DNA of 64,000 nt from positions 74,092,001-74,156,000 of the forward strand of contig JAZBRS010000075.1 in assembly GCA_037176725.1 (NCBI GenBank), in the 5' to 3' direction. The DNA comes from Posidonia oceanica (lineage: Eukaryota > Streptophyta > Magnoliopsida > Alismatales > Posidoniaceae). Each line of letters starts with the position of its first letter. Position 1 is the stretch's first letter. Below, one piece after another: positions 10,372-21,300 of the stretch. Under the pieces are notes generated by a model that worked only from the letters and a program-made list of their open reading frames with translations, was not told the DNA's origin and searched no databases. A program made the translations under genes and the position numbers.

Positions 10372-11095
10372 GCAAGGGTACCCCCACTAGGACCTGGGAT
10401 GGAAATTGAAGAGATCTTGGAGGGATTTAGAAGTGATTTTCAAGAGAGAAACACAATTTTGTGAAGGATTAGTGAGAGTAAGTAGAAATTGTTTTGAGCT
10501 CGAATCTCAAGAGAAGAGGTGGAGAAAGAGTTTTGTGGGAGCTTGAGTCCTCCTCTGTCATCGGTGGCACGACATCGACCCCACTTCCATTCCTTGCATA
10601 GACAAAAGGGGGCCTTCTTTAGGTTTCCTTTTCTTTTCACATCATATGTTTAATTTCGTAGTATAGTAAAGCATTTCATTTCATATATTATTGTAGCTAG
10701 GCATAGTCATACTTAGTTGCAATCAGGGGGATAAAACCCCTTGGGTAAGTATTCCTCCTTTCATTTTATGTTAATTTTCAATTTATTTTGAATCATATAC
10801 TACACTTTGTTAATCCGTATCTTTAAAATCTGTTTTGCAAGGAAAAGAAGAAGAAGAAGAAACTCACCGAACACGGGCATCCTTGGGCAACGCTGGCGTT
10901 GTCCCAAGGTAGCTGAACCTGCAATCACATTACCTCTCTCCAAAGGCGTCTCGAGGGCCGACGAAAGCGAACTGAGAGTGGCGATCACACCAATTCTGTC
11001 ACCCGTGGAGTGACGGAGTTGGATACAAAAAAGGGGCAACGAGGAAGCACCAAATAGACACAACAAGCTCTTCCTCTCCAAAACCCCATATCCAC

Positions 11096-12009
11096 AAGAG
11101 TCAGTGAAGATGACCGTGAGCTCCATGAACACGGTAGCGGCAACGGCTGCTAGAGCTTCAGCGGGTATGTCCTCTGGTACTTGGGCCTTCTTCAATACCT
11201 CCATCAGGATATCCCGGTGCTTCTCTGAGACCTTGACCAGCTCGTAGATAGAGATCTTTGCTTGCGTCTTCCTGAGCTGCTCTAGGATGTTGAAGGTGCC
11301 TTCTATCCTCCAGGGTATGTGGAACTCTGGTTGAGGTGGGGAAATGGCTCGTTCTGCATCAGGCAGAGGCGGTGCGACTTGGTTGGAGATCCGCCCTGTT
11401 CTTGTGATGGGGGCTTGCTGAGCTTGGTTGTGTTCTCCCTTGGTGTGGCCAGACTTAAGCAAAGATAGAGGTATTCTGAGGAGAGACTTCCCCTGATTTA
11501 TGGGCAGCTGAGACGAGCTTAGCAATGCGGGCCTCTGGACCTAGGTATACCCTTGTGCTTGATCATCGGTGAACTGCTGGAATCCTTGGATGCTCAGGGC
11601 TTCATCGTCCCAGTCATCGATCCAGCCGCCTGTGCCATTTGGTGATGGGTCTCCCATGTGAAATCCTGCCAGGTAGGGCTCCCAGATCATTTCCAGGGTT
11701 GTTTCATGGTCTGCCTTGATAGTGATAATCTCCCCTTGGAATTTGAACTTTAATAGCTGGTGTGTTGGAGATGCGACCGCACATATTTCTACCAACCACG
11801 TTCTTCCCAGGATTAACGGTTCTGCTAGTTCGCACTCCACCACCATGACCTTGGTAACGCTAGTGAGGGGGCCGATGTTAATTGCTAGCTGAACTGTCCC
11901 TATCACCTCTGTCTGACTGTTATCAAAGCCCTTGCAGAATATCCTCTCCCTAGTGATCTCCTCTTCTTCGACGTCCAGGTAGTCGAGTGTGTTCAGAGAG
12001 CATGCACTG
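11096..12009 (-). pseudogene. Protease C-terminal part plus linker region of element B
   Basis: Read leftwards from 12009. The first part has VIGTVQLAINIGPL, PLILGRTWLVE and HQLLKFKFQGEIITI, the conserved C-terminal half of Ty3/gypsy retropepsin-like domains (the ILGR motif and the LHQ-LKF signature). An in-frame TAG at 11541-11543 (CAG would fit) is followed in the same frame by a linker with ILEQLRKTQAKISIYELVK and KHRDILMEVLKKAQVPEDIP, a block typical of Tat/Ogre polyproteins. The reading stops being family-like after VIFTD, exactly where the LTR of element A begins. Confidence 0.75.
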
Positions 12010-12015
12010 TGTAGT

Positions 12016-12365
12016 CGCGAAACGGTGCCAAAAAACAAAGCGGGCATGCGAAAGGGTGCAAAAAATAGAGCGGCACGCGAAACGGTGCGGAAAGCAAAGT
12101 GGCATGTGAAACGGTGCAGAAAGCAAAGCGGCACGCGAAACGGTGCCAAAAGCAAAGCAGGCAGGCAAAACGGTGCCAAAAACAGAGCGGGCACGCGAAA
12201 CGGTGTCAAAAGCAAAGCGGACACGCAAAACAGTGCCAAAAATAGAGCGGGCACACAAAACGGTGCCAAAAACAGAGCAGGCACGCAAAACAGTGCCAAA
12301 AGCAAAGCGGGCACGCGAAACGCTGCCAAACAGAACGGGCATGCAAAACGGTGCAAAAGCAGGCG
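12016..12365. repeat. ~30-bp minisatellite at the 3' end of LTR C, about 11 copies
   Basis: Unit of the form GAAACGGTGCCAAAAGCAAA then GCGGGCACGC. The long minus-strand reading frame over it (Cys/Phe-rich) is a by-product of the unit length being a multiple of three. Confidence 0.85.
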
Positions 12366-13129
12366 GAATAAAGCATCGATAAAACCATGCAAATGCAAAT
12401 GCAAATAAAAAGAGCAGGAGAAGCAAAGGGGAGGTAAACAGCGCAGGTGTGAGAACGAGCGCCATTTAAAGACCACGCAAAGTAGGTGTGAAGACCTACA
12501 AGGCGAAAGGAAAACAAGTGGAAGGATTACCACTGTTTTGTGACTGTTTCCCACCAAAATGTCCCACGATATGTCTCGCACGCTGGCAGAAGCTCGCGAT
12601 GCGATCGGATCGTGGAAAAAAGGGAAGAAAGTCGCAATCAGTGGTGAATCTAGGGGAAACGCAACACAAAACATTGAGAGTACGCGAAAAGAGGAAGCAG
12701 AGTTGATAGATAAGAAGAGGAAGTCCTATTTCTACATGTTCGAGAAACCAGAAAGCAAAAACAATGCAAGGAATGCAAATGGTGTACAAATGAATGCTGT
12801 GCAAGGGTTCAGGAGGACTTACCTTGGAAATCTGAAGCCTGATCTGAAATCTGCTTGGTTCATGCTGAAGAGCGCTCCGCCGAGGTCGTCCAGGTAGCTT
12901 AGTTGAGAAAATCCAACGGCCGGATCTGAAGATATCCCAGCTTCAAGGCAGAGGGACCAAAATAGGGGAGAAGAATGGATCTAGGTGTACAGGAGGTCCT
13001 AGGGGTGTGCACAGCAGGTCCTCACATGTAAATGAGAGCTAAGAATGCTTAAGTGTATGCAAGGAATGCCAAATGCAAGAATGCATGAGTGCAATGCATG
13101 CAGAATGCAAGAAAAGACTTAGGTATGAT

Positions 13130-13900
13130 TTTTCAGAAAACTGGGGAGCAATTTTTGAAAAAGTAGGGGTCTAAATGCAAAGATTTTGAAAAGTTAGGGG
13201 CTTTTATGCAAGGTTTTTGAAAAAAAGAGGGTCTGAATGCAATTTTACAAAATACAAGATTGAAAATGCAATTTTTCAAGATAGACATGCATTAGGACAA
13301 GTTTTGAAATCATATGGTGAATTGGCATGCAATTTTGAAATCAACAGGGTCCAAAATGCAATTTTTCCAGCAAAACAGAGGTCTGAGTGGTATGGGAATG
13401 CAAACAGGGGACCTATATGCAATTTTTCAAACATGCAGGATCTAAAATGCAATTTTATAAGCAAAACATGCATTTAAATGATTTTTATAAGCATGCAGAG
13501 GACGTATGTGCAATTTTCAAATCATGTAGGGTCAAAAATGCAATTTTATAAGCAAAATATGCATTTAAATGTATACTGTGCATGATGAAGGACCTATATG
13601 CAAAAATCAGATAATATGAGGGAAATGATGCAATGCAGTAAAGAAAATTGAAAAAATAAAGACCTAAGTTAACAGACCAGGGGACTAAGGTGCAAATAAG
13701 AAAACTAACAGGGACTAGAAATGCAATTTAATCAAGGTAAAATACAAGTATTAAATCAGATTATTGATTGGAGGACTAACATGCAATAATGGAAAAATAG
13801 AGGGCCAGAACTAAAATAAACACCGAAGAAAATCACAGTAGAGGGACTAACATGCAAATAAAGGAAACTACATATTTTTTATGCAATTTTATATGGTTTT
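13130..13900. repeat. Degenerate ATGCAATTTT-rich repeat in LTR C
   Basis: The word ATGCAATTTT or ATGCAA recurs about every 30-60 bp, each time near short GGGTCTA/GGACCTA words, alternating with AAGCAAAACATGCATTTAAA blocks. Spacing is irregular, so this is a decayed tandem array. Confidence 0.6.
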
Positions 13901-14039
13901 TATTCAGGTTTAAATGAGTTATAAACTGTGGTTGGACCTAGAAGCAAATAATTAAAACTATGAGGTTTAAATGCAATATGTGGTAAAGTTTATAAGATAA
14001 CAAAAAAATAAAAATCAAACCAAAGTAAATGAATGGTAG

Positions 14040-16000
14040 CATGCATAGTAGCATGCGGGGGCTGTCGGAGAACTGGCGCTGGCGAGCTGCTGCACGATGG
14101 AGGAGGCGGCGGAGCGACGTGCTGGCGGCGCGGCTGGCTTGTGGGAGGTCCGACGGAGGCACGGCGAGGTCTGGGCGGGCTTGCGGAGCGGTGTGGCGGT
14201 GCGGGGAGGCAACGTGGCTGCTGCTTCGGCGAACGGCGCCGAGGAAGATGACCAACTCTGGCGAGCCGCTGCTGGTGGTACGGGGCTCGAAACGTGAAAA
14301 TAAAAATATGGGGTTGGACGGGAGAACAAGACGGATCTAGTGGTGGGTTCGGATAAATTTTTTGTGTGCCGAGGTGGTCACAAAAAAATGGAGAAGTTTT
14401 GTGGTTTTTCCTCTCTCTCCTCCTCTCTCCTCTTCTGGTTTCTTTCTCCTCTCTCCTTCTGGCTTCTGGGTTTGGGAAGAGGTCGTGGTGGAGGTTTGGA
14501 GCGTGGAGGGAAGGTCGTGGAGCTCTGATTTGATGGAGTGTGGGTGAGGTGTTGTTGGCTGTGGTGTTTTTGCTGTGGGTTTTGGTCGGAAAGAAGAGGC
14601 AGAAGGAAGGGTCTGTTGGAGGTGGCTGTGGGAGAGGAGGTGTTGGAGAGATGGTGGTTGGGCTGTAGGTGTTGTGGTTTTGTTGGGTTTTGCTGGTGAA
14701 GAAGTAGAAGAAAGGGGAGTTGAGGAGGAGGTTGGCTGTTGGTTTTTTTTGGCCGGCCCGAGGAGAGGAGAGGGAGTGAAGGAGGCCATTCGTTTTTATG
14801 GGGAGAGAGTTGGAGGGAAGAAGAGATGGTGATGGAGAAGTGGTGGAGTTTGAATTATGGAGGGGAGTTTGATTTTTGAAAAAAAAATAAGGGAGAAAGA
14901 AGAGGGAGAAGTTGCTGTAGGTTGGAAGAAAGAAGAAGAAGAAGAGAAGATGAAGGAGGAGGAGATGGGCCGTGGGTTTGGTGGAGTGGAAGAAAAGAAG
15001 AAAAGATGAAGTGGGCTTGAGGACAAAGAAGAAAAGAAAAAAGAAGAAAGAAAAGAAAGGAGATGGGGAAAAAGAAAAGGAAAGGAAGAAAAAGAAGAAA
15101 AATTAAAATGAAATAAAATAAGTAAGGATTTGGAAATATTTTAGAATGGTTGTTTTTAGGTTAGGATTTTTAATTAGGTTTTGAAGGATTGTTCTTTAAT
15201 TGGTTAATTTTTTAAATTAGAGTTAAGAGGGGTTTTAGTTTTGATTAAGTTTTTTATGATTTTTCTTAAGTTTTCTTTAAATTGTTTCTTTTTAAGTTTG
15301 TTTTAAACAGTTGTTAAGTTTTTTAATTATTTTTAAGTTAGGTTTTTCTTGTTAAGTTTTTTCTCTCTTTTCTTTTTAATTAGGTATTTTAAATTGTTTT
15401 AAGTTTTAATTGCTTCTTTGGATTTGTTAATTGTTTTTTAATTACTTATCCTAGGGTTTTTTAATTGTTTCTTCTTTCTTAGGATTTACTTTTGTTTGTT
15501 GTTATTTTTAATAGGGTTCTTTCTTTTTGTTTGTTTTGATTATATTTTTGTTTTGTTTGTTTTTAATAGCATTTTCCTCTTGTTTGTTTTATGTTTTTTA
15601 GATTGCATTCTTAGTTTTTTAATTGCTTTTAGTTGGATTCTTCTTTTAATTGTTTATCCAAGTTTTTAATTATTTCTTTTTTAGGTTTTGATTTGTTTCT
15701 CTTTTGTTTTCCTTTTTTAATTAGAGTTTTAAAGGTTCTTAAAGGTTTAGTGGAAGAAAGGAAAAGAAAAAGAAGAGAGAGGGGAAAGAAAGAGATGGAG
15801 AAAGAAAAAGGAAAGAGAGGAAAGGGAGGAAAATAAATATTAGAAAATCAAGAAATAAGCTAAAAATAAAATAAAAATACAAATAAAATACAGAAAAGAG
15901 AGATGCACGAGGAGGGCCCACAACCAGGCAAGAAGAAGGAAGAAAAGAGAGTGAAAAGAAGAAGGATAATCAGGAGAGAGAGAGGAGAGAGAAAAGAATA
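14040..16000. other. Low-complexity interior of LTR C
   Basis: 14040-14330 is GC-rich, 14340-15110 is G- and GAA-rich, 15110-15720 is T-rich with TTTTAATTG words, and 15740-16000 is GA-rich. Several long reading frames arise from composition only. Confidence 0.55.
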
Positions 16001-16397
16001 ATCCAAGAGAGAGAAAAGGATAATTTAGGTAAATGGAGGGGTTAGATGTTTTGAAAAGAGGTGAAATTTGGGGAATGTGTAGCCTAGGGTTTCTAGTGTT
16101 GGACTTAGGGCTTGGGTTTGGATTTGGGAAGGTTTTGGAAGGGTTTTGAGGTGTAGAAAAATGGTAGTTTTACCTAGGTTTTCTAGGGTTTTTGGGAGTG
16201 GTTTTGGGTTGGAAATTTCTAAGTGTTTGGGTAGGTTTGCTAAGTTGGGAATGGTGAGTTTTCTTATGGTTTTTGGATAAGTTTTGGGCTTGGGAAATGG
16301 GTGTGATTCTAGGTTAAGGTTTAGGTGTTGGTTTGGTCCAGAAGCCACCAGAGAGAGAGATTCCACCAATTTAGCCTGTCAAAATGGGGTGTCTACA

Positions 16398-16466
16398 CAC
16401 TGCGACTAGCTCTTGTGTCTACAAGTATGCCGGGGAGGAGGTAGCCGTTGACCTCTACAGTGATTA
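16398..16466 (-). pseudogene. Protease N-terminal fragment of element B
   Basis: Minus-strand reading WPLVITVEVNGYLLPGILVD is followed by TRASRS where the catalytic DTGA motif of aspartic retropepsins would be; Gly is replaced by Arg. It lies in a different frame from the gag stop just upstream. Solo LTR C begins right after it, and the other half continues at 12009. Confidence 0.75.
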
Positions 16467-18759
16467 CTAAGGGCCAGAGCTGTTTCTCTGAAGTGGGTAT
16501 TCCGAGTCCTTGAAGACTATATTCCTTCGCTCATATTCTTTGATAATTTTCCGGGCTAGCTCGAAGGGATCTGTCCCGCCATTTTGCTCTTGGGATTGAC
16601 CTTCTCCTGGTAGGAAATTGAAGCACCTGAGGAGCTCCAGGTCATTCTCCTCGCTTTCTTCGTCTTGTGCTGTCTCTATTGGAAATTCCCATTCTATGGA
16701 TCCCTGTTCAGAGCATACCTCGGACTCATTGCTTTCTGCAACGGAGGAAACCAGCTCCGGCTCTGACTCAAGTAGGCCGATGGAGACGGTCTCGGCCTCT
16801 GGTGGACGGCCTTCTGCCTTGAGGTGCGCCACTAGGTGGTTGGGCAGAGGGTTTTGGTGTATCTGCAACTTGTGTTGTCCCGTCTTGGCCTCTTTTAATC
16901 TGTCTTTGAGGGCTGACCACATTATTTCTCCCTTATCATTTAGATCATATATTCTATCTTTTAACACATAACATTCTTCAAGTGTGTGCCCGTTTTTCTG
17001 GTGATATGCACAGTACTTAGACATGTTTGTGTTGGGAGCGTTTGGCTTTGGCGCTGGGAGTTGTAAGTCTCCTCTTTCGACCAGCATTCTGAAGATGTCT
17101 GGGATTGTCTCTGGAAGTGGTGGGTAGTTCTGTCTCCTTAGTCCTCTAGGTGCTTGTGGAGGAGGAACATTGTGGTAGTCCCTCTGCCCTTGCGGTGGTG
17201 CCTTGTATTGGTTGTTGCTCTGCCCCTGTTGGGCATTTATCAGGGAATTAGAGTGCTGGGGTTGGAATTGTTGGAATGGCTGCCTCTGCTGTTCCATTTG
17301 ATATTGAGGCTGCTGGAAGTGTTGCCCTTTCCATCCCCTCTGATTCTACGTGGTCAGCTGTGCCATGTTGCCAGTGACATCTTCTATTGTATGCCCTGCA
17401 GTCTTCTTCCGATTTTTTGCCTCGAGCTCCAAGATTGGCAGCTCTTCTCTGTTCCGCATTACCTTGACGGCCTGTTCATATAACTGTGGATAGGTGTGGA
17501 AGTCATGTACCAACAGTCCAGTCCTGAGTGCTCCCGTGGTATTTCTTGCAATTATTTCTACAGCTTGGCTTTCAGGTATGTAGCACTCTGATCGAGCAGC
17601 CATGTCCCTCCATCGGCTAGCGAAGGTGACGAAGTCCTCGTTTGGCCTCATCCTCTCAGCTGTGAGGTCGCCTGCAGTAGGTTTGTGTGGCACCTGGTGA
17701 CTATACTGATTTAGAAATTTCTCTTCAATTATCCTAAAATCCTGGAGATCATAGGAAGTCAGGGTGTCAAACCACTTTAAAGCTTCTCCCACAAGCGTTT
17801 TGAAGAAGAGGTATGTAGTGAGCCCGACGTCGTAACGGTATGGCAGAGTATCCATAGTGAAGGCAGCTATGTGATTCCTGGGATCCTCTGTTCCGTTATA
17901 TCTCCTCATCTTTGGCATTTTAAACCCTGGGGGAAGGGCAAAATGAGAGAACTTGGAGATGTCGTAGCCGATGGGTGTCTTTAAAGTGACTCCGGCCTCT
18001 GTTACTGCTTTTGCGATCATCCTTTTGAGATCTGTCCCTGGTGCGGCGTATTGCCCCTGGCTCGGGTGCTAGTGTGTTTGTGGGAATGGTGGTAACTATG
18101 GGTTATGTTGCGGGGGAAAGAGGGATGATTGGGGTCGTGTAGGGTAGTAGGGTGTGTTAATAGGGGATTGTTGTAGATGAAAGAATGATAGTGGAGGCGG
18201 AGTAGGGTAGTATTGCGTATTAGCGGGAGGTTGTGGTAGGTATGGGGTTGCTTATGGCGGAGTTGGATGGATATAAGGGTAGGTGGGCGCCATGTGATAT
18301 GGTGGATAGGAACCTTGGCTAGGGAAGGTAGGGTTAGGTATGACATGTGTATAGACTGGGGTATGGAATAGGTGGTTGTGGTGTTCTTGGAGGGTGGAGG
18401 TTTGCGGGCTTGTGTGCGTGAAGTGTTGTTGAGCCAGAGATTGCCGGACCTCGTAAGCCTCCTCCTCAGTTGGGTAGGAGGTAGTCACAACAGGAGGCAC
18501 GACGTTGGAAGTTGCCTCGGGATGTGTGAACTCAGGCGGAACGTTCATTGCTTGGGACTGATCTGCCTCCCTTCTTCATTTGTATCAGTGTGGTAATTGA
18601 AGGGGATAGAGATGTGTGGGAATCTTCGCCGGCCGGCGGCTCGTGGGAAGCCGGGGGTTCCTGACCCTTCTGTCTATGAGGTTGAGCCTCTGAAGAAAGA
18701 TCCATCTGGACCGAGGCTTTGCTGCGCCATGGAGGTAGAGGTAGAAGATGTGCTTATGT
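16467..18759 (-). pseudogene. Gag of element B, nearly readable
   Basis: The likely start is ATG at 18759 (MEHISTSSTSTSMAQQ), followed by a TAG and frame changes near 18560 and 18250-18350 across a Pro/His/Tyr-rich N-terminus. From 18020 the frame is open: capsid region with FALPPGFKMPKMRRYNG and YLFFKTLVGEALKWFDTL, then an in-frame TAG at 17346-17348 (CAG would fit), a Gln-rich stretch, and a zinc-knuckle-like CAYHQKNGHTLEECYVLKDR (C-H-H-C) near 16950-17010, ending at 16467. The order capsid, Gln-rich, zinc knuckle is the Ty3/gypsy gag layout. The protease follows in another frame. Confidence 0.8.
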
Positions 18760-19039
18760 GCTCCATCTTTTTCTCTCTTTTTTTTTTCTTTTTTTTTTCT
18801 CTTTTCTTTTTTTTTCTTTCTTTTTTTGCTTTTCCTTTCTTTGCTTTTCTCTTTTTTTTCTTTTCTAGACTATTACAGAAGATTAAAAAGAAATTACAGA
18901 CTCAAGTAACACTAATTATTACAAACTCGATGGAATGAAAGAAAATTGACAGAAACTAAAACAGTTTGTGCTTACAACCCTATGAACAGTAGCATATGTA
19001 AACCCTACAAGCAATGCATTGAAACGAAAGGTTCCCTGC

Positions 19040-19120
19040 AGTCGCCTGTTATACAGGCAGCCAAACAAGTCGCCGTTTTCAATGGCGGCTGAGCGAGGCG
19101 CCTTCTAAACAGGCGGCTAT
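19040..19120. repeat. AGTCGCC hairpin cluster in 5' UTR of element B
   Basis: AGTCGCCTGTTATACAGGC is followed by AGTCGCC/GGCGGCT and GGCGCC/GGCGGCT pairs with loops of about 10 bp. Confidence 0.65.
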
Positions 19121-19821
19121 GCCTCTTGTTCAGTCAGCAAACCAAGACTGTCTTGGACAGACCATGCAGCAGTCAGGAGAAAATAAAAGCAGGTTTCAAA
19201 CAATGCGTTGTTTTTACTTGTTTAAGTGTTTAATTAATAGCTTGATCAATTAAACCTGCATGGGTCACAAGTAACTGGGATTGGTTGACTTTAGGGTACT
19301 CCTCCTTGACCTTCTTTAGGGTCCACCAAGAGGGACCTAGATGGGGGGCTTGTCTCTTTAAAGAGGGACCCTCCACCTAGGGTTCTGTCCTTAGGCTCGG
19401 CACTTAGCAAACCACAAAACAGGAAGTAAACATGAAATACTAAAGTGTAAAGTATCTACCAAGTTTTACTATTGGCTCAGGGAGAGAGAGGAGTCAACAA
19501 CAACACTTGGGACACCTTGAGATCTTGATCTAACTATTACAGTTAACGCTGAGTATGGGAGAGCGACTTGCACTGACCCGGGTTCGCTCAGGTTAACTGT
19601 TCTAGCTAGAGGGAGACTTCCTCAAGGAACTCCAACTTTAATACTAAACAATTAGTTTCCACCTTAAGGGTGGACGCAAGCAAATCTAAAAACTGTTAAA
19701 AAACTAAAACACAGTGGACATGGAGAGTTGTTTTTTTTTTATGCTACTGCAGATCTAAAAATACAGTACAGAATACAGAAAGAAAAACCAAAGATTTGCA
19801 ATAAAAAAAACGGACTGGTGA

Positions 19822-19905
19822 AGTCGCCTGTATAAATGGCATCTTCGTCAGTCATCCTATGGAGGTGCGGCTAGAACAGGCGCGTCTCAAACAGGCGGCT
19901 CACAG
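19822..19905. repeat. Second AGTCGCC hairpin cluster in 5' UTR of element B
   Basis: AGTCGCCTGTATAAATGGC, then GTGCGGCTAGAACAGGCGCG and CAGGCGGCT. Imperfect inverted pairs. Confidence 0.6.
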
Positions 19906-20122
19906 CACAGTCTTCTGACCTTAGTAAAATAGTCCCAGCTGTTGGAGCTTGGGATTTTACTGATGTCAGAAACAGAAAAAAAAAACGAGAAAAGATTAGG
20001 GGTACCATGAAAACCTAAGCGTACGATCACCCGAACCCAAAAAACTACTCCTAAATCTATGAGAATAATAGAAAGGAAGGAAGGAATTGACTTACGTAGC
20101 ACGGGGGTTGGCTAAAGCCAAG

Positions 20123-20139
20123 TCCCACCGTGATCGCCA
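20123..20139 (-). other. Primer-binding site of element B
   Basis: The minus strand reads TGGCGATCACGGTGGGA, starting seven bases after the LTR end CACTACA. It begins with TGG, as required to pair with a tRNA CCA end, and resembles the 3' end of a plant tRNA-Arg (a partner reported for Ogre/Tat elements). The tRNA identity is an inference. Confidence 0.65.
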
Positions 20140-20811
20140 CTTTTTCTGTAGTGTGGAATTTAGGGGGGTGTTTCAAGAAGATGTTGGCGCCTCCATATAC
20201 GTCATTAACTCTGTTGTAATCGCCACTCGCCTTTGGGTAGACAAGACACTTAGGGGGAGATTATGATGATGTGGGTCCTCAGACCACTAGATCAACGGCT
20301 GGATGTCGTCTAGCGGCTCCCTCGTGTTACGTAAGCTTCTTCCTTCCCTTCAAAACAAAATAACATAGATCTAATTAGCTCAAGTGTAGTAGTCAGCAAC
20401 GGAAGTAAACGAAACAACATGACTAAAAGAAGCAAATACTAACCGGGGGTTGTTCCCCGCATGCATATGCTATGGGTCCTATGCTAAGGAATGTAAAAAG
20501 AAATGCAATAAATAATTAGATTGGAGGAAGATACTCCCTTTCATCCTTATGCTAAATGCAATGAAATTGAAAGGAGGCACGGTCGGAGCTCTGGCGTAGC
20601 TGGGAATCTCTGGAATGAAGTTGGGAATTGGGTTTCCCCCTTCTGAAGGTGGGAGATAGAGCTTCTAGGTTGAAGACTCTAGCTCTTGAAGGTAGAGACT
20701 TAACACTAACAGGGTGGTTCATTTCTAAAAAATTCATCTCTCAAAAATTCCGACCGAGGGGGAATTTCTCTCTCAAAAATTCCGACCCTCAAACCACTGG
20801 CCTAGGAGGTC

Positions 20812-20819
20812 TATTTATA
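20812..20819 (-). promoter_or_regulatory. TATA box of element B LTR
   Basis: Minus-strand TATAAATA in the context GTCTATAAATAGACC, about 64 bp downstream of the hairpin cluster. Confidence 0.68.
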
Positions 20820-20882
20820 GACTTTAGGAGAGTGAGGACGATTGGAGTTCAGAAAATTCTAGAAAAGTGGCAGTTAGGGTTA

Positions 20883-21300
20883 GTTGCCGGTTGAGCTGGC
20901 GCCTAAAGCTAGCAACCGCTCAGTCAAAGTGTGGGAAGATCCGAGAACGATGCCACGATTTTTAGTCGCCGGCTGAACTGGCGCCTAACGGTTGAGGGGG
21001 TAGTGGGAAATAACTGTGGAAAAGCGGTTCAGGAGAGCCACGATTGCTAGTCGCCGTATGGAGTGACGTCTAATGGTCAAGGATTGTGGGGATGACCAGG
21101 GCAGTTTTGCAACTGCTTAGCCGCCGCATGCGCGGGCGCCTGATGGTTGAGGGGATCGTGGGTAGCAACCGCTGCGGCCCACGATCGCCCAGTCGCCGCT
21201 GACGTCGGCACCTAAACCAGTCGGCTAATCAGTGGGCGGTTGGTATAGTCGCCTCTCTAAGAGGCAACTAGCTGAGTTGCCTCTTTAGCTGGCAACTAGC
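20883..21300. repeat. U3 cluster of seven GTCGCC-type hairpins
   Basis: Seven GTYGCC half-sites each pair with GGCGCC, GGCACC or GGCAAC 8-12 bp away (for example GTCGCCGGCTGAACTGGCGC and GTCGCCTCTCTAAGAGGCAA). Spacing between units is irregular (about 35-70 bp) with CTAACGGTTGAGG-like linkers. Confidence 0.72.

Larger units (their letters stand above)
1..11095 (+). mobile_element. Element A: partial Tat-like Ty3/gypsy retrotransposon, 5' end off-window
   Basis: The order on the plus strand is broken gag (1097-2440), an antisense multi-exon plant-mobile-domain gene (3973-7480), five minisatellites (7884-9470), a polypurine tract (9785-9798) and an LTR (9799-11095). Tandem repeats just before the 3' LTR and extra antisense ORFs between pol and 3' LTR are known features of the Tat lineage, which supports the assignment. 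No reverse transcriptase, RNase H or integrase is recognisable between gag and the antisense gene, so this copy looks non-autonomous. The 5' LTR must lie left of the window. The right end interrupts the linker region of element B, so A is the younger insertion there. Confidence 0.72.
9799..11095 (+). mobile_element. 3' LTR of element A
   Basis: Begins TGTAGATACCCC and most likely ends CCCCATATCCACA (near-inverted termini), about 1.3 kb. U3 carries hairpin modules (9957-10083, 10254-10314) and a TATA box at 10365-10371. A conserved U5-like block lies at 10860-10990. The right boundary is where element B's coding similarity resumes (minus strand, after VIFTD), giving an expected target duplication AGAGT at 11096-11100 whose partner is off-window. 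A sequence like a primer-binding site, TGGCGATCAC, sits inside the LTR at 10979-10988. An alternative reading is that the LTR ends just before that site. Confidence 0.68.
12010..16397 (-). mobile_element. Element C: 4.4-kb solo LTR inside the protease of element B
   Basis: Plus-strand ends are TGTAGTCGCG and GGTGTCTACA, so the minus strand reads TGTAGACACCCCATTTTG to CTACA, like the LTR starts of elements E and I. It is flanked by a perfect 5-bp duplication CACTG (12005-12009 and 16398-16402). Protease coding resumes on both sides. Inside there is no primer-binding site, polypurine tract, second LTR or gag/pol similarity, so a solo LTR left by LTR-LTR recombination is the best reading; a decayed short element is the alternative. 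GC-rich segments (14040-14330) and a T/A-rich stretch (15100-15850) fill much of it. Confidence 0.72.
18760..20122. other. 5' untranslated region of element B
   Basis: No coding similarity. A long CT-rich tract lies at 18770-18870. Two clusters of AGTCGCC-type hairpins (19040-19120, 19822-19905) resemble those in the LTR. The stretch between them is unassigned. Confidence 0.55.

Noticed and set aside
12010..12674. 377-codon reading frame starting at 12674 (minus)
   Set aside because: Only the part left of 12009 is protease-like; the rest is a chance frame through the 30-bp array of LTR C.
14337..15026. Genes in the GC/GA-rich part of LTR C
   Set aside because: Ser/Thr/Pro frames without motifs in purine-rich sequence; no start context or similarity.
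16080..16330. TTTAGGG-like telomeric words
   Set aside because: Scattered AGGGTTT and GGGTTTGG words without regular 7-bp periodicity; ordinary C-rich U3 sequence of Tat-type LTRs (also at 37720-37860 and 55770-55900).
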